NCBI GenBank assembly: GCA_015179125.1
Contig: WHVA01000493.1
Span: forward strand, 17,973-81,972
Reading direction: 5' to 3'
DNA: 64,000 nucleotides
Source: Gautieria morchelliformis
Lineage: Eukaryota; Basidiomycota; Agaricomycetes; Gomphales; Gomphaceae
Shown: piece after piece, positions 9,297-19,667 of the stretch
Layout of the letters: each line of letters starts with the position of its first letter
Numbering within the stretch: position 1 is the stretch's first letter
Notes under the pieces: model-generated
Seen by the model: the letters and a program-made list of their open reading frames with translations, nothing else
The model's database searches: none
What the model was told of the DNA's origin: nothing
Position numbers and translations under genes: made by a program

Positions 9297-10600
9297 GGAA
9301 GCGTCGTCGGCGTCTCCCGCATCGCGTCCAAAATGAGGTGCTCAAACGTCGACGAAAACGCGACGCGCGGGGTCAAGAAGTCGAGGTCCCACAGCCTGGC
9401 GACGAACGCGAGGATGGACGTGTGCGAGTACGCGCCGCCCGCATTGGTTCCCTCGTGCTCGATGACGCCCGCGCCGACCCAGGGCGAGATGAGCATGGCG
9501 GGCACGCGCACGCCGAGGCGCGTGAAGTCGAGCGTGAACGGCAGCCCGTCGGGCGCGGTCTCGGTGTAGGTGAGGTTGTCGCCGGGGGGCACGCCGACGG
9601 GGGGCGGGACGTGGTCCGCGAAGCCGCCGTGCTCGTCGAAGGTGAGGATGAAGAGCGTCTCATCCCACTGCGGGGACGCGCGGAGCGTCTCGTAGATGGT
9701 CTTGACGAAGAACTCGCCCTCGGTCGCGGGGCTCGGCGGGTGGAAGGACTGCACGTTGCAGCACTCCGGGTTGATGTACGTGAACTGCGGGAGGGTGCCC
9801 GCGGCGGCGTCGGTGAAGAACTGGGTGAGGGGCTTGATGTTCGTCTGCGCGGCGCCGCTCTCCTGGGTCCAGGTGTAGAAGAGGGAGTCGGGCGCGAAGG
9901 ACGCGTTGGAGTAGTTGATCCATGTGATGTTGGCCTCGGAGAGCTGTTGGAAGACGGAGCGCTGGGGGAGCGCGGCGGTGCTGAACGCGACGTCGTTCTG
10001 GCCGTGGCCGTGGGACGTGCCCGAGGTGATGTACGCGCGGTTCGGGTCGGTGGGCCCGGGGACGGCGCAGAACCACTTGTCGAAGAGGACAAAGTTCTCG
10101 GCAAGGGTGCGCAGCACGGGGATGTCGTTCTGGTTGTAGAAGTTGATGGACTCGGAGGCGCGGGTGATGTTGGTGGTGCCGAAGGTGATCTGCTGCGCCT
10201 CGAGGAAGCCCATCATGTTCTCCTTGGAGAGGGTGAGCTGGTCCTGCGGGGACGGGTGGAAGGTGCTGAAGACCTCCATGTTCACGCCGGTGACGCCGTG
10301 GTTTGGGTCGTCGCCGTCGACGTTGGGGAGGGTGTCGGTCGCGCAGAGGGAGCCGAGGCCCGGGTCTGTGACGTTGATCGGGTTGCAGAGCTGGGTGTTG
10401 ACGAGCCCGTCGATGTCGGGGCTGTATGTGAAGCCGCCGGCGATGTTGTCGAAGGAGCGGTTCTCCTCGACGAGGACGACGACGTTCTTGATGCGGTTTT
10501 TGAAGGACGCGCCGCGGGCGTTGCCGTCGGTGGCGGTGGGGGACGCGAGGGCGAGGCCCAACGGGAGCGCGGCGAGGGTCGCGAGGGCACGGGAAACCAT
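9278..10600 (-). CDS. Secreted phosphoesterase (phospholipase C / acid phosphatase family)
   Basis: A single 440-codon exon. The protein starts with a hydrophobic signal peptide (about residues 1-20, ending LALASP) and is probably secreted. Family motifs of the phosphoesterase group that includes bacterial non-haemolytic phospholipase C and fungal acid phosphatases are clear: EENRSFDN (45-52), PGPTDPNRAYITSG (about 180-193), FDEHGGFADH (about 321-330), and the C-terminal MLISPWVGAG and SHTSILAFVARLWDL. The acidic and histidine residues in these motifs are the likely metal and phosphate ligands. It would release phosphate from phosphodiesters or monoesters outside the cell; the substrate cannot be told from sequence. 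Length is normal for the family and no lesion is seen. It is transcribed away from the SDR gene across a short shared promoter. Confidence 0.92.
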   Translation of the reverse strand: MVSRALATLAALPLGLALASPTATDGNARGASFKNRIKNVVVLVEENRSFDNIAGGFTYSPDIDGLVNTQLCNPINVTDPGLGSLCATDTLPNVDGDDPNHGVTGVNMEVFSTFHPSPQDQLTLSKENMMGFLEAQQITFGTTNITRASESINFYNQNDIPVLRTLAENFVLFDKWFCAVPGPTDPNRAYITSGTSHGHGQNDVAFSTAALPQRSVFQQLSEANITWINYSNASFAPDSLFYTWTQESGAAQTNIKPLTQFFTDAAAGTLPQFTYINPECCNVQSFHPPSPATEGEFFVKTIYETLRASPQWDETLFILTFDEHGGFADHVPPPVGVPPGDNLTYTETAPDGLPFTLDFTRLGVRVPAMLISPWVGAGVIEHEGTNAGGAYSHTSILAFVARLWDLDFLTPRVAFSSTFEHLILDAMRETPTTLPEPVNF

Positions 10601-10896
10601 GGCGCAGGTGCTGGAGGGAGAGGCGAGGCGTGCGCGCGCATCTTATACTCGAGGTACACGTGCGTGAGGAAGGGTGAGCCCATACCGCCTGGGAGTCGGG
10701 TGTTGTTGCGCCAGACGAACGTGCCAGCCCTGCTCATTAGGATGGCGGGCCACCCACCATGCAGAAGCGTGTTCCCAAGCCAAGGTCACGTGCCTGTGGG
10801 GTAACGTAACGGCTGCTCGGCAGCGCCCGGGTCCGCGCATCGCTTCATATTGGAGATGCACACCGCGTGCCTGTCCGAGTGCAGCTTGTCCCCGCA
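10601..10896. promoter_or_regulatory. Divergent promoter with two CACGTG boxes
   Basis: The 296 bases separate the start codons of the phosphoesterase (10600, minus) and the SDR (10897, plus). A TATA-like GAGTATAAGA lies on the minus strand at 10641-10650, about 45 bases before the phosphoesterase ATG. The palindrome CACGTG occurs at 10657-10662 and 10787-10792. CACGTG is the core site of bHLH factors, including the phosphate regulators Pho4 (yeast) and NUC-1 (Neurospora). Control by phosphate starvation is therefore plausible but inferred. Confidence 0.55.
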
Positions 10897-12321
10897 ATGG
10901 CCCCGAAAGAACTCATCCTCGTATGCACTGTGTCACGGCTGCAGAACATGTACTCATTAATCAGTCGCTTGCAGATTACCGGCGCCTCGGGCTTCGTCGG
11001 CGCCCAGGCCGTCGCGCACGCCCTGCGCGCAGGCTACGCAGTCAGAGGGTACACATCCCGCCTGACCCAGCCCTGTAGTATTCACCTGCTCTCCACAGCA
11101 CATGTCGCTCCACCACCGCGCGCGCGCTGCAGGACACCTGCGTCGACCCGCACTTCCACGTCGCAGTCGTCGACGACCTCGTCCGCGGGACCTCTCCCAC
11201 GCACTCGCAGGCGAGCCCCGCCCCAGTGTCCTTGCGCCCCGTTTAACCACCCTCTCTGCAGGCGTCGCGGCAGTCCTCCACATCGCCGCGCCCACCACCC
11301 TTGGCAAAGACCACCTCGAGGTGCGCCCGCGTATCCTACGCCTAAATTTACATCAGACGCTTGCCCCACTCCACACAGGTCGCCGTCGACGGCACGCTCA
11401 ACCTCCTCCGCCAGGCGCACGCCGCACGCATCCGCCGTGTCGTCCTCATCAGTAGCCTCGCCGCGTGCGTCTCCCTCCACGACACCGCCCTCCTCCTCGA
11501 CCCCTCCCGCACCATAGACGCCCATTGCAAGCGCTCACTTTGCTTACCTCACACCCGTGCATGTGCGCCACTCACGCTCATTAATCGTGCACTTTAGATT
11601 GGAACGCCGTCACGCGCGCGGAAGCGTGCCGCCCCGACATTCCCCCCTTTGCCGTGTACGCCGCGTCCAAGGCGCTGGGCGAGCGGGCCGCCTGGGAATT
11701 CGCAGCGCAGCATCCCGAAATGGACCTCCTGACCGGTAAGCATGCATGCGTGCATACCCTCCTTGCATTCTTTTCCGTGATATTCATCATTCCGCCATCA
11801 CGCCCCCCGAAGTTCTCCCGCCCCTCATCTTCGGCCCGTCCGCCCCCGGGCAGGTCATCGCAGGCCCGCACCACGGGCTCAGCACCAACCGCTTCATATA
11901 CGGCCTCATAGCCGGCGCGGCCGCCGCGTACCCGCCTGAGTCCATAGCCATGACGCCGCACTTTGTCGACGTGCGCGACGTGGCCACCGCGTGCGTGCGT
12001 GCGCTCCAGGCACCGCCTGCGCCCCCCGGGGAAAAGCGGCGCGTCCTCGTGTGCGGGGGCGCGTTCACGTGGGCGCAGGCGGTAAGGCACATCGCGAAGG
12101 TGAGGCCAAGCCTCGTTGCGCGGCTCGTGCCAGTGCGGGGTGGGGGCGGGGGCGGGGGGGACGAGGACGCCACGCCGTGTGCGCGCATCGATACGGGCGT
12201 GGCGCGGGAGGTGCTGGGTATGCGGGAGTTTATAGGGTGGGAGCAAGCGGTGGCGGATGCGGTGGATAGCTTGCTGGAGCGCGAGAAGGGGTGGGGTGTC
12301 GCGGTGGGGGGGTCTAAGTAG
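10897..12321 (+). CDS. NAD(P)-dependent epimerase / dihydroflavonol-reductase-like SDR, with apparent frameshift
   Basis: Likely exons: 10897-10920, 10975-11048, 11099-11210, 11262-11320, 11379-11526, 11598-11735, 11813-12321. Joined, they give an extended short-chain dehydrogenase: TGASGFVG nucleotide-binding loop at the N-terminus, AAVLHIAAPT, RRVVLISSLAA (catalytic Ser region), the Y-x3-K pair in FAVYAASKALGE, then PHFVDVRDVATA and a C-terminal substrate-binding region ending at 12321. Such enzymes reduce aldehydes or ketones with NAD(P)H in the cytosol (GRE2/DFR-like); the substrate is unknown. Introns of 50-80 bp are mostly GT-AG, but those starting at 11211 and 11527 appear to use GC donors. 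Exon 3 needs a one-base change of frame near 11185-11200 to connect VVDDLVRG to the DLSHALAG block. This could be a sequencing error or a real lesion. The start ATG directly precedes the Rossmann strand. Confidence 0.8.
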
Positions 12322-13048
12322 TGCGCGACACATCACATCACAGCAGCAGCAGTATTAATATTCCGACGCGGAACGCGGACGCGGACGCACGTTGAGCCTT
12401 CTCTCAACACCCAACACCATCCATCACATGTATAATACACAGCAAGAGTCATTCATGAACAAATGGGAAAGCTGCCAAGTACAGTTTATCCTGTCCATGC
12501 CCCGACCACGACCCCGACTCCCCGCGTCCTCACGCGTCACGCGTCACAAACGTCCACGCACACCACACACACCTACACGGGCCACCAAGGCACGCTACGC
12601 ACCTTGCAGCGGCCCACAGACACAGACAGCGCCGCAGGCCCGGGGTAGCCCCATCAGTTTAATTCAATTCGGGAACCGCACGTCCCGGGGCCCGGGTCCG
12701 CTCGCGCCAAACACCGCAGTCCGCAAAGCTCCTTAATCCAGCGAACAACAACCGTGAGCGCACGACTCTCGGGTATGCTCGTATGCTATCACGCACAAGG
12801 ATGAACAGAATGACCTGGATCCCCCCGTCCCTGAAAGCCACCCAGGTCCCAGGTTTATGCAATCAATCAATATTTAATATATGTTGCCCATGGACGGAAG
12901 CCTGGGAGGAATGACGTACAGCGCCGCGGACGTGAGGTAGCCGTACTAGAATCCGCAACGATTTACGTTATTAAGTTATAAGTTCTGCGCACCGGCAATC
13001 TGCAGCCTCAGGCTGAGGTGGAAAGAATAAAATGCCTGCTGTCTTAAA
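12322..13048. other. Intergenic, downstream of the SDR
   Basis: No gene recognised. It holds the presumed 3' end of the SDR transcript and ends at the target duplication of the LINE (CCACGCGGGCC, 13049-13059). Confidence 0.5.
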
Positions 13049-13639
13049 CCACGCGGGCCTTTTTTTTTTGTATCCATTTATATCCATTGAGCTTGGCTCA
13101 TGTAAGATAATACATAACGAGTAGCTAGCGAGAGACCGTTTCCAGAGATGCAAAACATGTGCCCTAAGGCCGGGAGGTCCAAAGACGGACTAACATCCCG
13201 AGAAGGATTAGAGGCTGTAGTATATGATAAGTTAGTTAATTTAAGGTGCGCGGGTATATCTCGTAACGCGTTCGAAAGAGCCCTTGTTGTGTCGTGTCTA
13301 TCTACAAAAGTGACCGTCATGAAAGATGTGGTCCAGTGTGGCGGAGCGGGGTGATACAGGGCGCGGCGGGCAGAGCGGGTGCGATGTGGACGGCGGCAGA
13401 GGGTGCGTGGGCGGCATGGAACGTGTGGACTGCTAGGGCGTGTGATGGGTAGTTTTGGGGCTTGTTGGTGTGACATGGGTTTGGGCGTTCGGTGAGGTGT
13501 GCGGTGCGACGAGCGTGGGGATGGGGCTGAGTTGTGTATGGGTTGTGTGTGTCGCTGTGGGACTGGTTGTATGCTGCTGGGTGCGTGCCTGTCAGAAAAA
13601 ATTATTTAAGTTAGCTTCAAATGGGTACGGGGTGTGGGT

Positions 13640-16600
13640 TGGTCTCGGGTCCCGGCGAGGGAAGGGGCGGTGGGTGAAACCTTTTGGTGGCATTGACATA
13701 GTCAAGCATGTAGTCTATGCATTTCGGGTCGGATAACAGTTTGGCGATGTCTAGCGCGTCAGTGCATTGATCATGGGCTGCCTGTGTCTCGCATGCGCTG
13801 TGCACGAGAGGAGGACGTGCCGGACAGACTCTTCCTTTTGGTGGCAGTTGGGGCATAGTGGAGTTGCAACCCGTCCCATACGGTATAGGTGTTGCTGGAG
13901 TTGGACGTGGCCTGTCCGTAACTGTACTAAGATGCTGGATTGTCGGCGTGGCAGTTCTGCTGCGATTTTGCGATAGTCCGCTGATGGAGCTTTGGGGTCG
14001 ATTTCTTGAAACCTGCGGTAGCGTGGGGAGGCGATGAATAGGCGCCGTGACTCCTCCTTCAGTTTCCGGTCATAGGTGGTCTTGAGCGCTGTTCTGCTAA
14101 GGGGGAGCTGCGTTTACGGTTTGCATCAGTGTCGGGAGTGACAAGTAGTCGAGGTCCTGTGCTATGGCCGCTGCTAATATTAGGCCTACTAACTCTGCTT
14201 CGTAGACTGTGTGTTGCGTGTCTGGGCCAAGGTGATATTGTAATGATCTTCTCTGTGTCCCGTTGATGAGCAGCACTGCTGCAGCGCCGATCCCTCCTTC
14301 GAAGCCTGAGCCGTCTGCGTATATTCTCATTGTGTTCGGCTTTGCCTTGTCATATGCCATGGCCTCTTTCTCGTCCTGGTGTATGACTGTTTTCACGGGT
14401 GGCTGCCACTGTGACTTGTGACGCGTTGGCCATATGGTCTCGACCGTTCCTGGCTTCACGTCGTGTGCCTGAAGGAGCTCGTGTAGGGGTGAGCGGTGCT
14501 TTCGCACATATCTACTGGCTCTCATTAATCGTCGGTGTAGCGGGTGATTAGTTGGGAGCGTCGTCATGCGAAGTATGGCGCTGTGCGTGAACTTGTCAAG
14601 CCTAAGTCTCATAGGGAGGAGATCGGCATACGCGTCGAGTAAATCGGTTGCTGTGGAGCGGAGCGCTCCTGTGATGTACAGCGCGGCCATTCTTTGGACC
14701 CTAGCTATCCTGCTTGCAGTGCCTACTGATCCTTTAGCCCTCTTGTCCCCCGGTCTTTTCCTGACCGGCGTGTACCAAACGTCGGCTGCGTATAGCATCT
14801 TGGGGATGGCTATGCTTAGGTACAGTTGACGCATATTTCTGTAGGACATTCCTCTTATCGGCTTCAATAGGCGTCGAAATTGCATTACCCAATCCGTGCC
14901 CTTTGCGGCTGCATAGGCTGCATGCTCTTTGAATCGCAGCTCTTGGTCAAGTATCACTCCCAGGAGCTTGTGGGATGGGGTTGGGCGGATAATGGTGCCG
15001 TTGATGTCGAGCGATGGTCTATTTAGCGGTCTAGTCTTGCCAGGTCGAGTGGGATCCTTCTCTTGCTTTCGTGTGAAGTCCATGACCTGCATCTTGTCCA
15101 GCTCGAACTGTGAGTTATGCATTATCGACCATTCATATGCCCCGCCTGTTCTATTCATCATTCGGCTCAGTTTTGCATGCGTGCTGGTGAAGGACTCTCC
15201 AGCCACCAGGCAGGTGACGTCATCTATGAACGCAGGCGCAAGCTCATTGCATTCCTTGCGTGCTACCTCTATGAGACCTGCGTTGTAGAAGTGGTACAGT
15301 ATCACTGAGATGGGGTCACCCTGGTCGCATCCGTTGTCTATATCGAGTAGTTCTGACAGAAAGTCGTCGAATTGGATGCGTGTTTGTCGCCCTTGGAGCC
15401 TATTTTTGATCCAGTTGGTGTATTGTTGTGGTACCCCCTTCATGCACATGTTATGGATTAGTCGGTCAACGGCGACGCTAGGGAAGGCCCCTTAACGTCT
15501 AAGAATAGTGCCGATACGACGTTACCTTTCCTCCACTGCTCCTTGATAAAATCTACGGTCAGCTGTATTGCATCTATGGTGTTACAGCCTGCTCTTCCTC
15601 CAAAGTTGTTATCTGGCAGCAGGTGTCTTGTCTCAGCATAGTAGGACAGGGTTTCTGTGACGCATCCAGATAGAGGTTTCGCGAGCGCTTCCATTAAGGT
15701 GGATAGGTGTTAAGGTGGAAGGTTGCTCAGTAAAGACAGCCTAAGTGTGGGGTCAGTAATGCTGCGCAGTGCGTTAGCACTGCGTTGGATAGGCCCGATG
15801 GCCCTGCAGCCTTGTACGGGCTCATCCTTCTGATGGCACGGAGGATCTGCTGGTCTGTTATCGGTTCGTACTCGAACGCTGGTGCTGGGTATTGGTTCGC
15901 GTTGTCCCTTTGCCGTTGCGCACCCTGTGAAGGGAAGAAGGATTTGAACAGCAGCTTGGTTTTGTCCTCATTGTTTGTGACAGTGACCTCTGCTCCGTTG
16001 TTTGTGGTGATCCTGAGTGGGGGGATCCTTGTGCGACCCCTGTCCGTTGATGGGCCCGAGACCAGCCTGCTTGCCGTCCATACCGTCTTTTCATCGGCGT
16101 TTTCAAGCCACTCTACCCAAAACTCCTGTTTGGTGGTTTTAATCAGGTCAGTGTACTCGTTTGCTTGTCGCGGTATTCCTGATGACTGGGGTGCAGTGGG
16201 TCGTTGCGTACTAGGTTAGCGTGCCTCGCTGTCTGCCACATTTTGGTTCTGGCCTGACTGAGTTCCTTCGTCCACCATCGCTTTGAGTAAGGTGAGGGTT
16301 TCGAGTAAGGGACCGCTTCTTCCACCGTGGTGTTGATTGCTGTGGTGAGTTGTGTGAGCCATTCTTCAAACTCCTCCTTGGTGCTGAGTTCTGTGGGGGG
16401 CGGGAGTGTCTCCAGTCGGGTCTGCAGCCGTTTGTGAAATTCGGGCCAGTCAACTTGTCTCCAATTCCTTCTTGCAGGCTCTTCTGCCCTTGGCAGCGAT
16501 ACGTCTATTGTGCTGGATATCGGATAATGATCCGTGCATGGGGGTTGGAGGTTGGGGTATACCACGCATTGCAGAAAGAGGTCGTACATGACTCAGGTGC

Positions 16601-17308
16601 AGAAGACGTTGTCTGGTCTTGTGCGGTTCTTGGAGTTGGACGCGCATAGGGTCGGTGCATCTTTCGGCAGTGCCATGAGCATGTCGTACTGCGCTAGAAG
16701 ATCTAACAATATCTGCGTGGCATCTAAATTAGTAGCTGTGAATAGGTGAGAATTGCACTCTTCGTCCCAGAGCGGGTGGTGCATGTTGAAGTCGCCCATC
16801 CACAGCATGTTGTCTGTTTGGATGGATTGGTCGCCCGCCTGTCCGCCTGGATGGTGTCGTGGATTTTCTGGAGAGCGTGTGAGTGATTACAGTCGCTGTA
16901 TATGTTGATGAGGGTGATCGGGCCTGCATTAGTGTATATTAGCATGGCTACTACATCTTGTGAGTCGATGCTGATTTGCTGCCAAGTGCTGGTGCGGAGA
17001 CGCCTATTTACAAAGGTGGCGGCTCTGGTTCTCTTGGGGTCATCTCTGTGCGCTGTGGGGGTCAGCGAGTACCATCTGTGGTTGATCCGTGTGTTTCCTA
17101 AAAACTCAAAGTAAGGCTCCTGTAATATTATGATGTCATATTCATCAGGGTCTATGGAATTAATGAGGTCTTGTTGCGCTATTCCAGATTTGTTGAGATT
17201 TTGCTGCCATATTTTCAATGTTGAGATGTTGCGTTCTGTCGTATTATTCATGGGTTGTGGAGTTGTGTTGTGGTGCTCTGTCATTTGGCTGCATTGTGAA
17301 TCCCACAT
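13640..17308 (-). pseudogene. LINE ORF2: endonuclease, reverse transcriptase, RNase H
   Basis: Starts at the ATG at 17308, overlapping the end of ORF1 by 65 bases in another frame. APE-type endonuclease: LKIWQQNLNKS, IIILQEPYFEF (catalytic Glu) and, after a frameshift near 16810, WMGDFNMHHPLWDEE. Reverse transcriptase: MSPYKAAGPSGL, NNFGGRAGCNT, LFLDVKG (first catalytic Asp) and the AFIDDVTCL active site in the 15449-14097 ORF. RNase H begins RIYADGSGFEGG and has YEAELVG, but its second half appears deleted before SRTALKT. A C-terminal CPNCHQKEESVRHVLLSC motif (about 13800-13860) closes the protein. Frame changes occur near 16810, 16590, 16100, 15700, 15450 and 14100. ORF2 protein would nick target DNA and copy its own RNA in place. 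Confidence 0.88.
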
Positions 17309-19051
17309 CGCTGAGGGATAGTTGTCGCGTGCGCCCCGTTCCCCTTGAATGTCCGCCTCTGCTGGTTGGTCGCCGAGTCACTGAACGGCCGCGGTAACTG
17401 CAGTGTCGTGGTTGTTGCCCGGGCTGGTGATGTGCTGTTGGCCGGTGTGGGTCGTCTTCAGGGTGATACGAGTCGATGTTCGCTGCTGGCCAGAAACGAG
17501 GTCGGGCTGTGGGCACTGGGGGCATTGTGGGCTCTTGTGGTGGGTGAGCCGGCTCCCATGATTGCGGGTCTGTGCTGGATGGGTAGTACCGCATGTTGAC
17601 CTCCTGATTCCTCTGCTGTATTTTGTTGTTCCGTTCTCTGAATGCTGGGCATCCTCGGTCCCAGGTGGCGTGCCCTGTCCTATTGCAATTAACGCACCTG
17701 TACTTGTTGGGGTCAGTTACGCTGCACGCTGTCGTCCGGTGCCCCTCGTTCCCACAGGTTCTGCACACATCTGTGGGATGGGGGCATTGCGCGGCCATGT
17801 GTGCTGTGCCTAGCTTCTGGCATTTGAGGCAGCGTTTGGCTTCCTGTATGAGTTTTCTCGCAGTTGTCCTGGTACTCGCTATTTGGATCCCAAGCCGGAT
17901 AAGGGTGTTGGCTGCGGTTCGGTTTTGTAGCTGTATGATGAGGTGAGCTGTGAACTGGCATTCTGAGCGGCGTTCAGGTGGTTTGATCCATCTCGCATTT
18001 AGTATGTCACCCCATTCGAGGGTGTTCGCATCCTCGACCGCTGCTAATTTGTCTCGAGAGGCTGGGTCAAACCTTACTGGGACAAATTCGGCGATGACTG
18101 GGTAGACAGTGGGTTTGATTATCGCCGATGCATCGAGGTGTGTTAGGAATCTTTCGATGAGGGCCTGGCTCTGGAGGCTTTCCGCTGCCTCTTCGGTGCT
18201 CATTTCTAGGAGGATGCTGCCGTTGGGCAATCGCTGCACCCCCACGGCTTTGGGTCTCTCCAGTTCCTCTTCCCCAATGGCCGCCTCTATTGCTCGGTTT
18301 GCGTTGTCGAGTATGTCGGGGTCAGGGAGATGTGAGATCTGAAGGTCTGGTGAGTTTGGTGCCTTTTCTATGAGTACCTGGCATGTGCGAAGGTCGCATT
18401 TCGCCAGCATGCTAGATTGTAGGCTGACCGGCCTGGTGGCACATGCTGCTAGGGCTGCCACGTATGTCGGGTATCGGGTGCTTGTCGCATTAACGGGGGG
18501 TTCTGTCGGGGTGTGCACTGTGGTCGCCGGAATCTGCGCGGATACAGCATCTACTATCCTTTGTGCTGTCCCGTCACTCTCCTGTCTCAGCTCTTCCACT
18601 GTACCTGCGAGGCTTGTTGTAGATGCACTGATTGCTGCTGTTGCTTTTTCTATCTTCTGAATGGTTGGTGCCAGTGTGTCATTAGCCCGTGCAGTCGTTC
18701 CTTGACGATTGTGGCCACTTCTGAGGCGACTGTGCGTTCTGCTAAATCGTTCATTAGTGTGGATATCGTCCTTATACCTTCTTCCGTCGTTTTGGGGATT
18801 GTTGTTTGGGCTTCTGCTAGGTGGAGGAGCGCTGTTGAGAGGGAGTAGATCGTTATGAGTTGCTGGTGCGGGAGGAGTCGCTTGGATAGTAGGTATTGGT
18901 GGGCTTCCTCCGGGGTTGGCGCCGAGTTGTTGCGCGTACTTTCGGTGTCGCCTCTGGCAGTGTTCTGTGAGCTGGAGTGCAGATTCCAAGCTTCTGTGCT
19001 GGGTGGGGGCGGTCGCATGGTCGTTGCCTTTTTGCTGGGAATCACTGACAT
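17244..19051 (-). pseudogene. LINE ORF1: Gag-like RNA-binding protein
   Basis: The protein has three consecutive zinc knuckles near the C-terminus: CLKCQKLGTAHMAAQC, CRTCGNEGHRTTAC and CVNCNRTGHATWDRGC, as in ORF1 proteins of Tad/I-type LINEs that coat element RNA. The long open frame is 18989-17244, but its first third is low complexity; the more natural N-terminus (start at 19051, with LLPHQQLITIYSLSTALLHL) lies in another frame and joins near 18660 just before TLAPTIQKIEKATAA. One frameshift therefore breaks the gene. It is followed by ORF2 with a short overlap. Confidence 0.82.
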
Positions 19052-19443
19052 TGGGACCGGGTTTTCACATGTCCGCCGTGGATCCTGGTTGTGGGATGCG
19101 CTTTTCCAGGTTGTTGTCCCTTTTGACTGAGACTTTCGATGGATTTTTGGGTGTTGAGCTTGGTGAGGTATGGGAAAGTTGTTTGTGGTGGTGGTTTGAG
19201 ATCACGTGCGTCTCCCACGCGGGCCTTCTCGTGCGCGCCCACAACTGTGATGCCACCCCAATACACCCAAGGTTTGGTCGGTTTCAGCGACAGCCATGGA
19301 ATGCACCACATCCCTTTTTGTTAGCAACTAAGGGGCTATGGCAGGGAAGGTTCGGTAGAGTTCTTAGAAAGCTAGAATCAAATACACTCTCTCAGTGAAT
19401 TTATTGTCACTGTTATATTAATACAATACCTAGAATCAAATAC

Positions 19444-19667
19444 TGCGGAACGAAGGAGTAAATAATAGACTGTTATTCTATGATCTATACAAGATCTTCT
19501 GTCCTTATATACTAAATGTGATGTTCCTATATTACCAATCCTTCGAGCTGATGCTGTGCCGATGCTGTGCCGGTGCACCAGCATCCCGGGGTCGAGAGCG
19601 ATCTTGAACCTCCGGCTAAGTGCGTGCCGGCTCTGCCTCGGCTGTATCATCGTCCCGATTACTAACA
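19444..19667 (-). repeat. Copia 3' LTR
   Basis: 224 bp, TGTTAGTAATC...TTCCGCA in element orientation, with a TATATAAGG promoter motif around 19503-19512. It differs from the 5' LTR at 8 positions; 7 are C/T or G/A changes at CpG. Confidence 0.95.

Larger units (their letters stand above)
13060..19214 (-). mobile_element. Full-length Tad-like LINE with poly(A) tail and 11-bp TSD
   Basis: The element lies on the minus strand. Its 3' end is a run of ten A residues (13060-13069 read as T on plus), preceded by the short repeat ATGGATATAAATGGATAC. Perfect 11-bp direct repeats CCACGCGGGCC flank it at 13049-13059 and 19215-19225. The 6155-bp body carries ORF1 (zinc-knuckle protein) and ORF2 (endonuclease, reverse transcriptase, RNase H, C-terminal Cys-His motif), the domain order of the Tad1/I group of non-LTR retrotransposons. 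Both ORFs are frameshifted, so the copy is inactive although its length seems complete. Confidence 0.9.

Noticed and set aside
9373..10104. Ser/Pro/Arg-rich minus ORF of 243 codons
   Set aside because: Frame shadow of the phosphoesterase gene.
9338..10804. 488-codon plus-strand ORF
   Set aside because: Antisense to the phosphoesterase; Arg/Glu/Gly/Val-rich composition caused by GC-rich codons, no motif.
14097..19130. Many plus-strand ORFs of 60-160 codons
   Set aside because: Antisense to the LINE ORFs; no recognisable domains.
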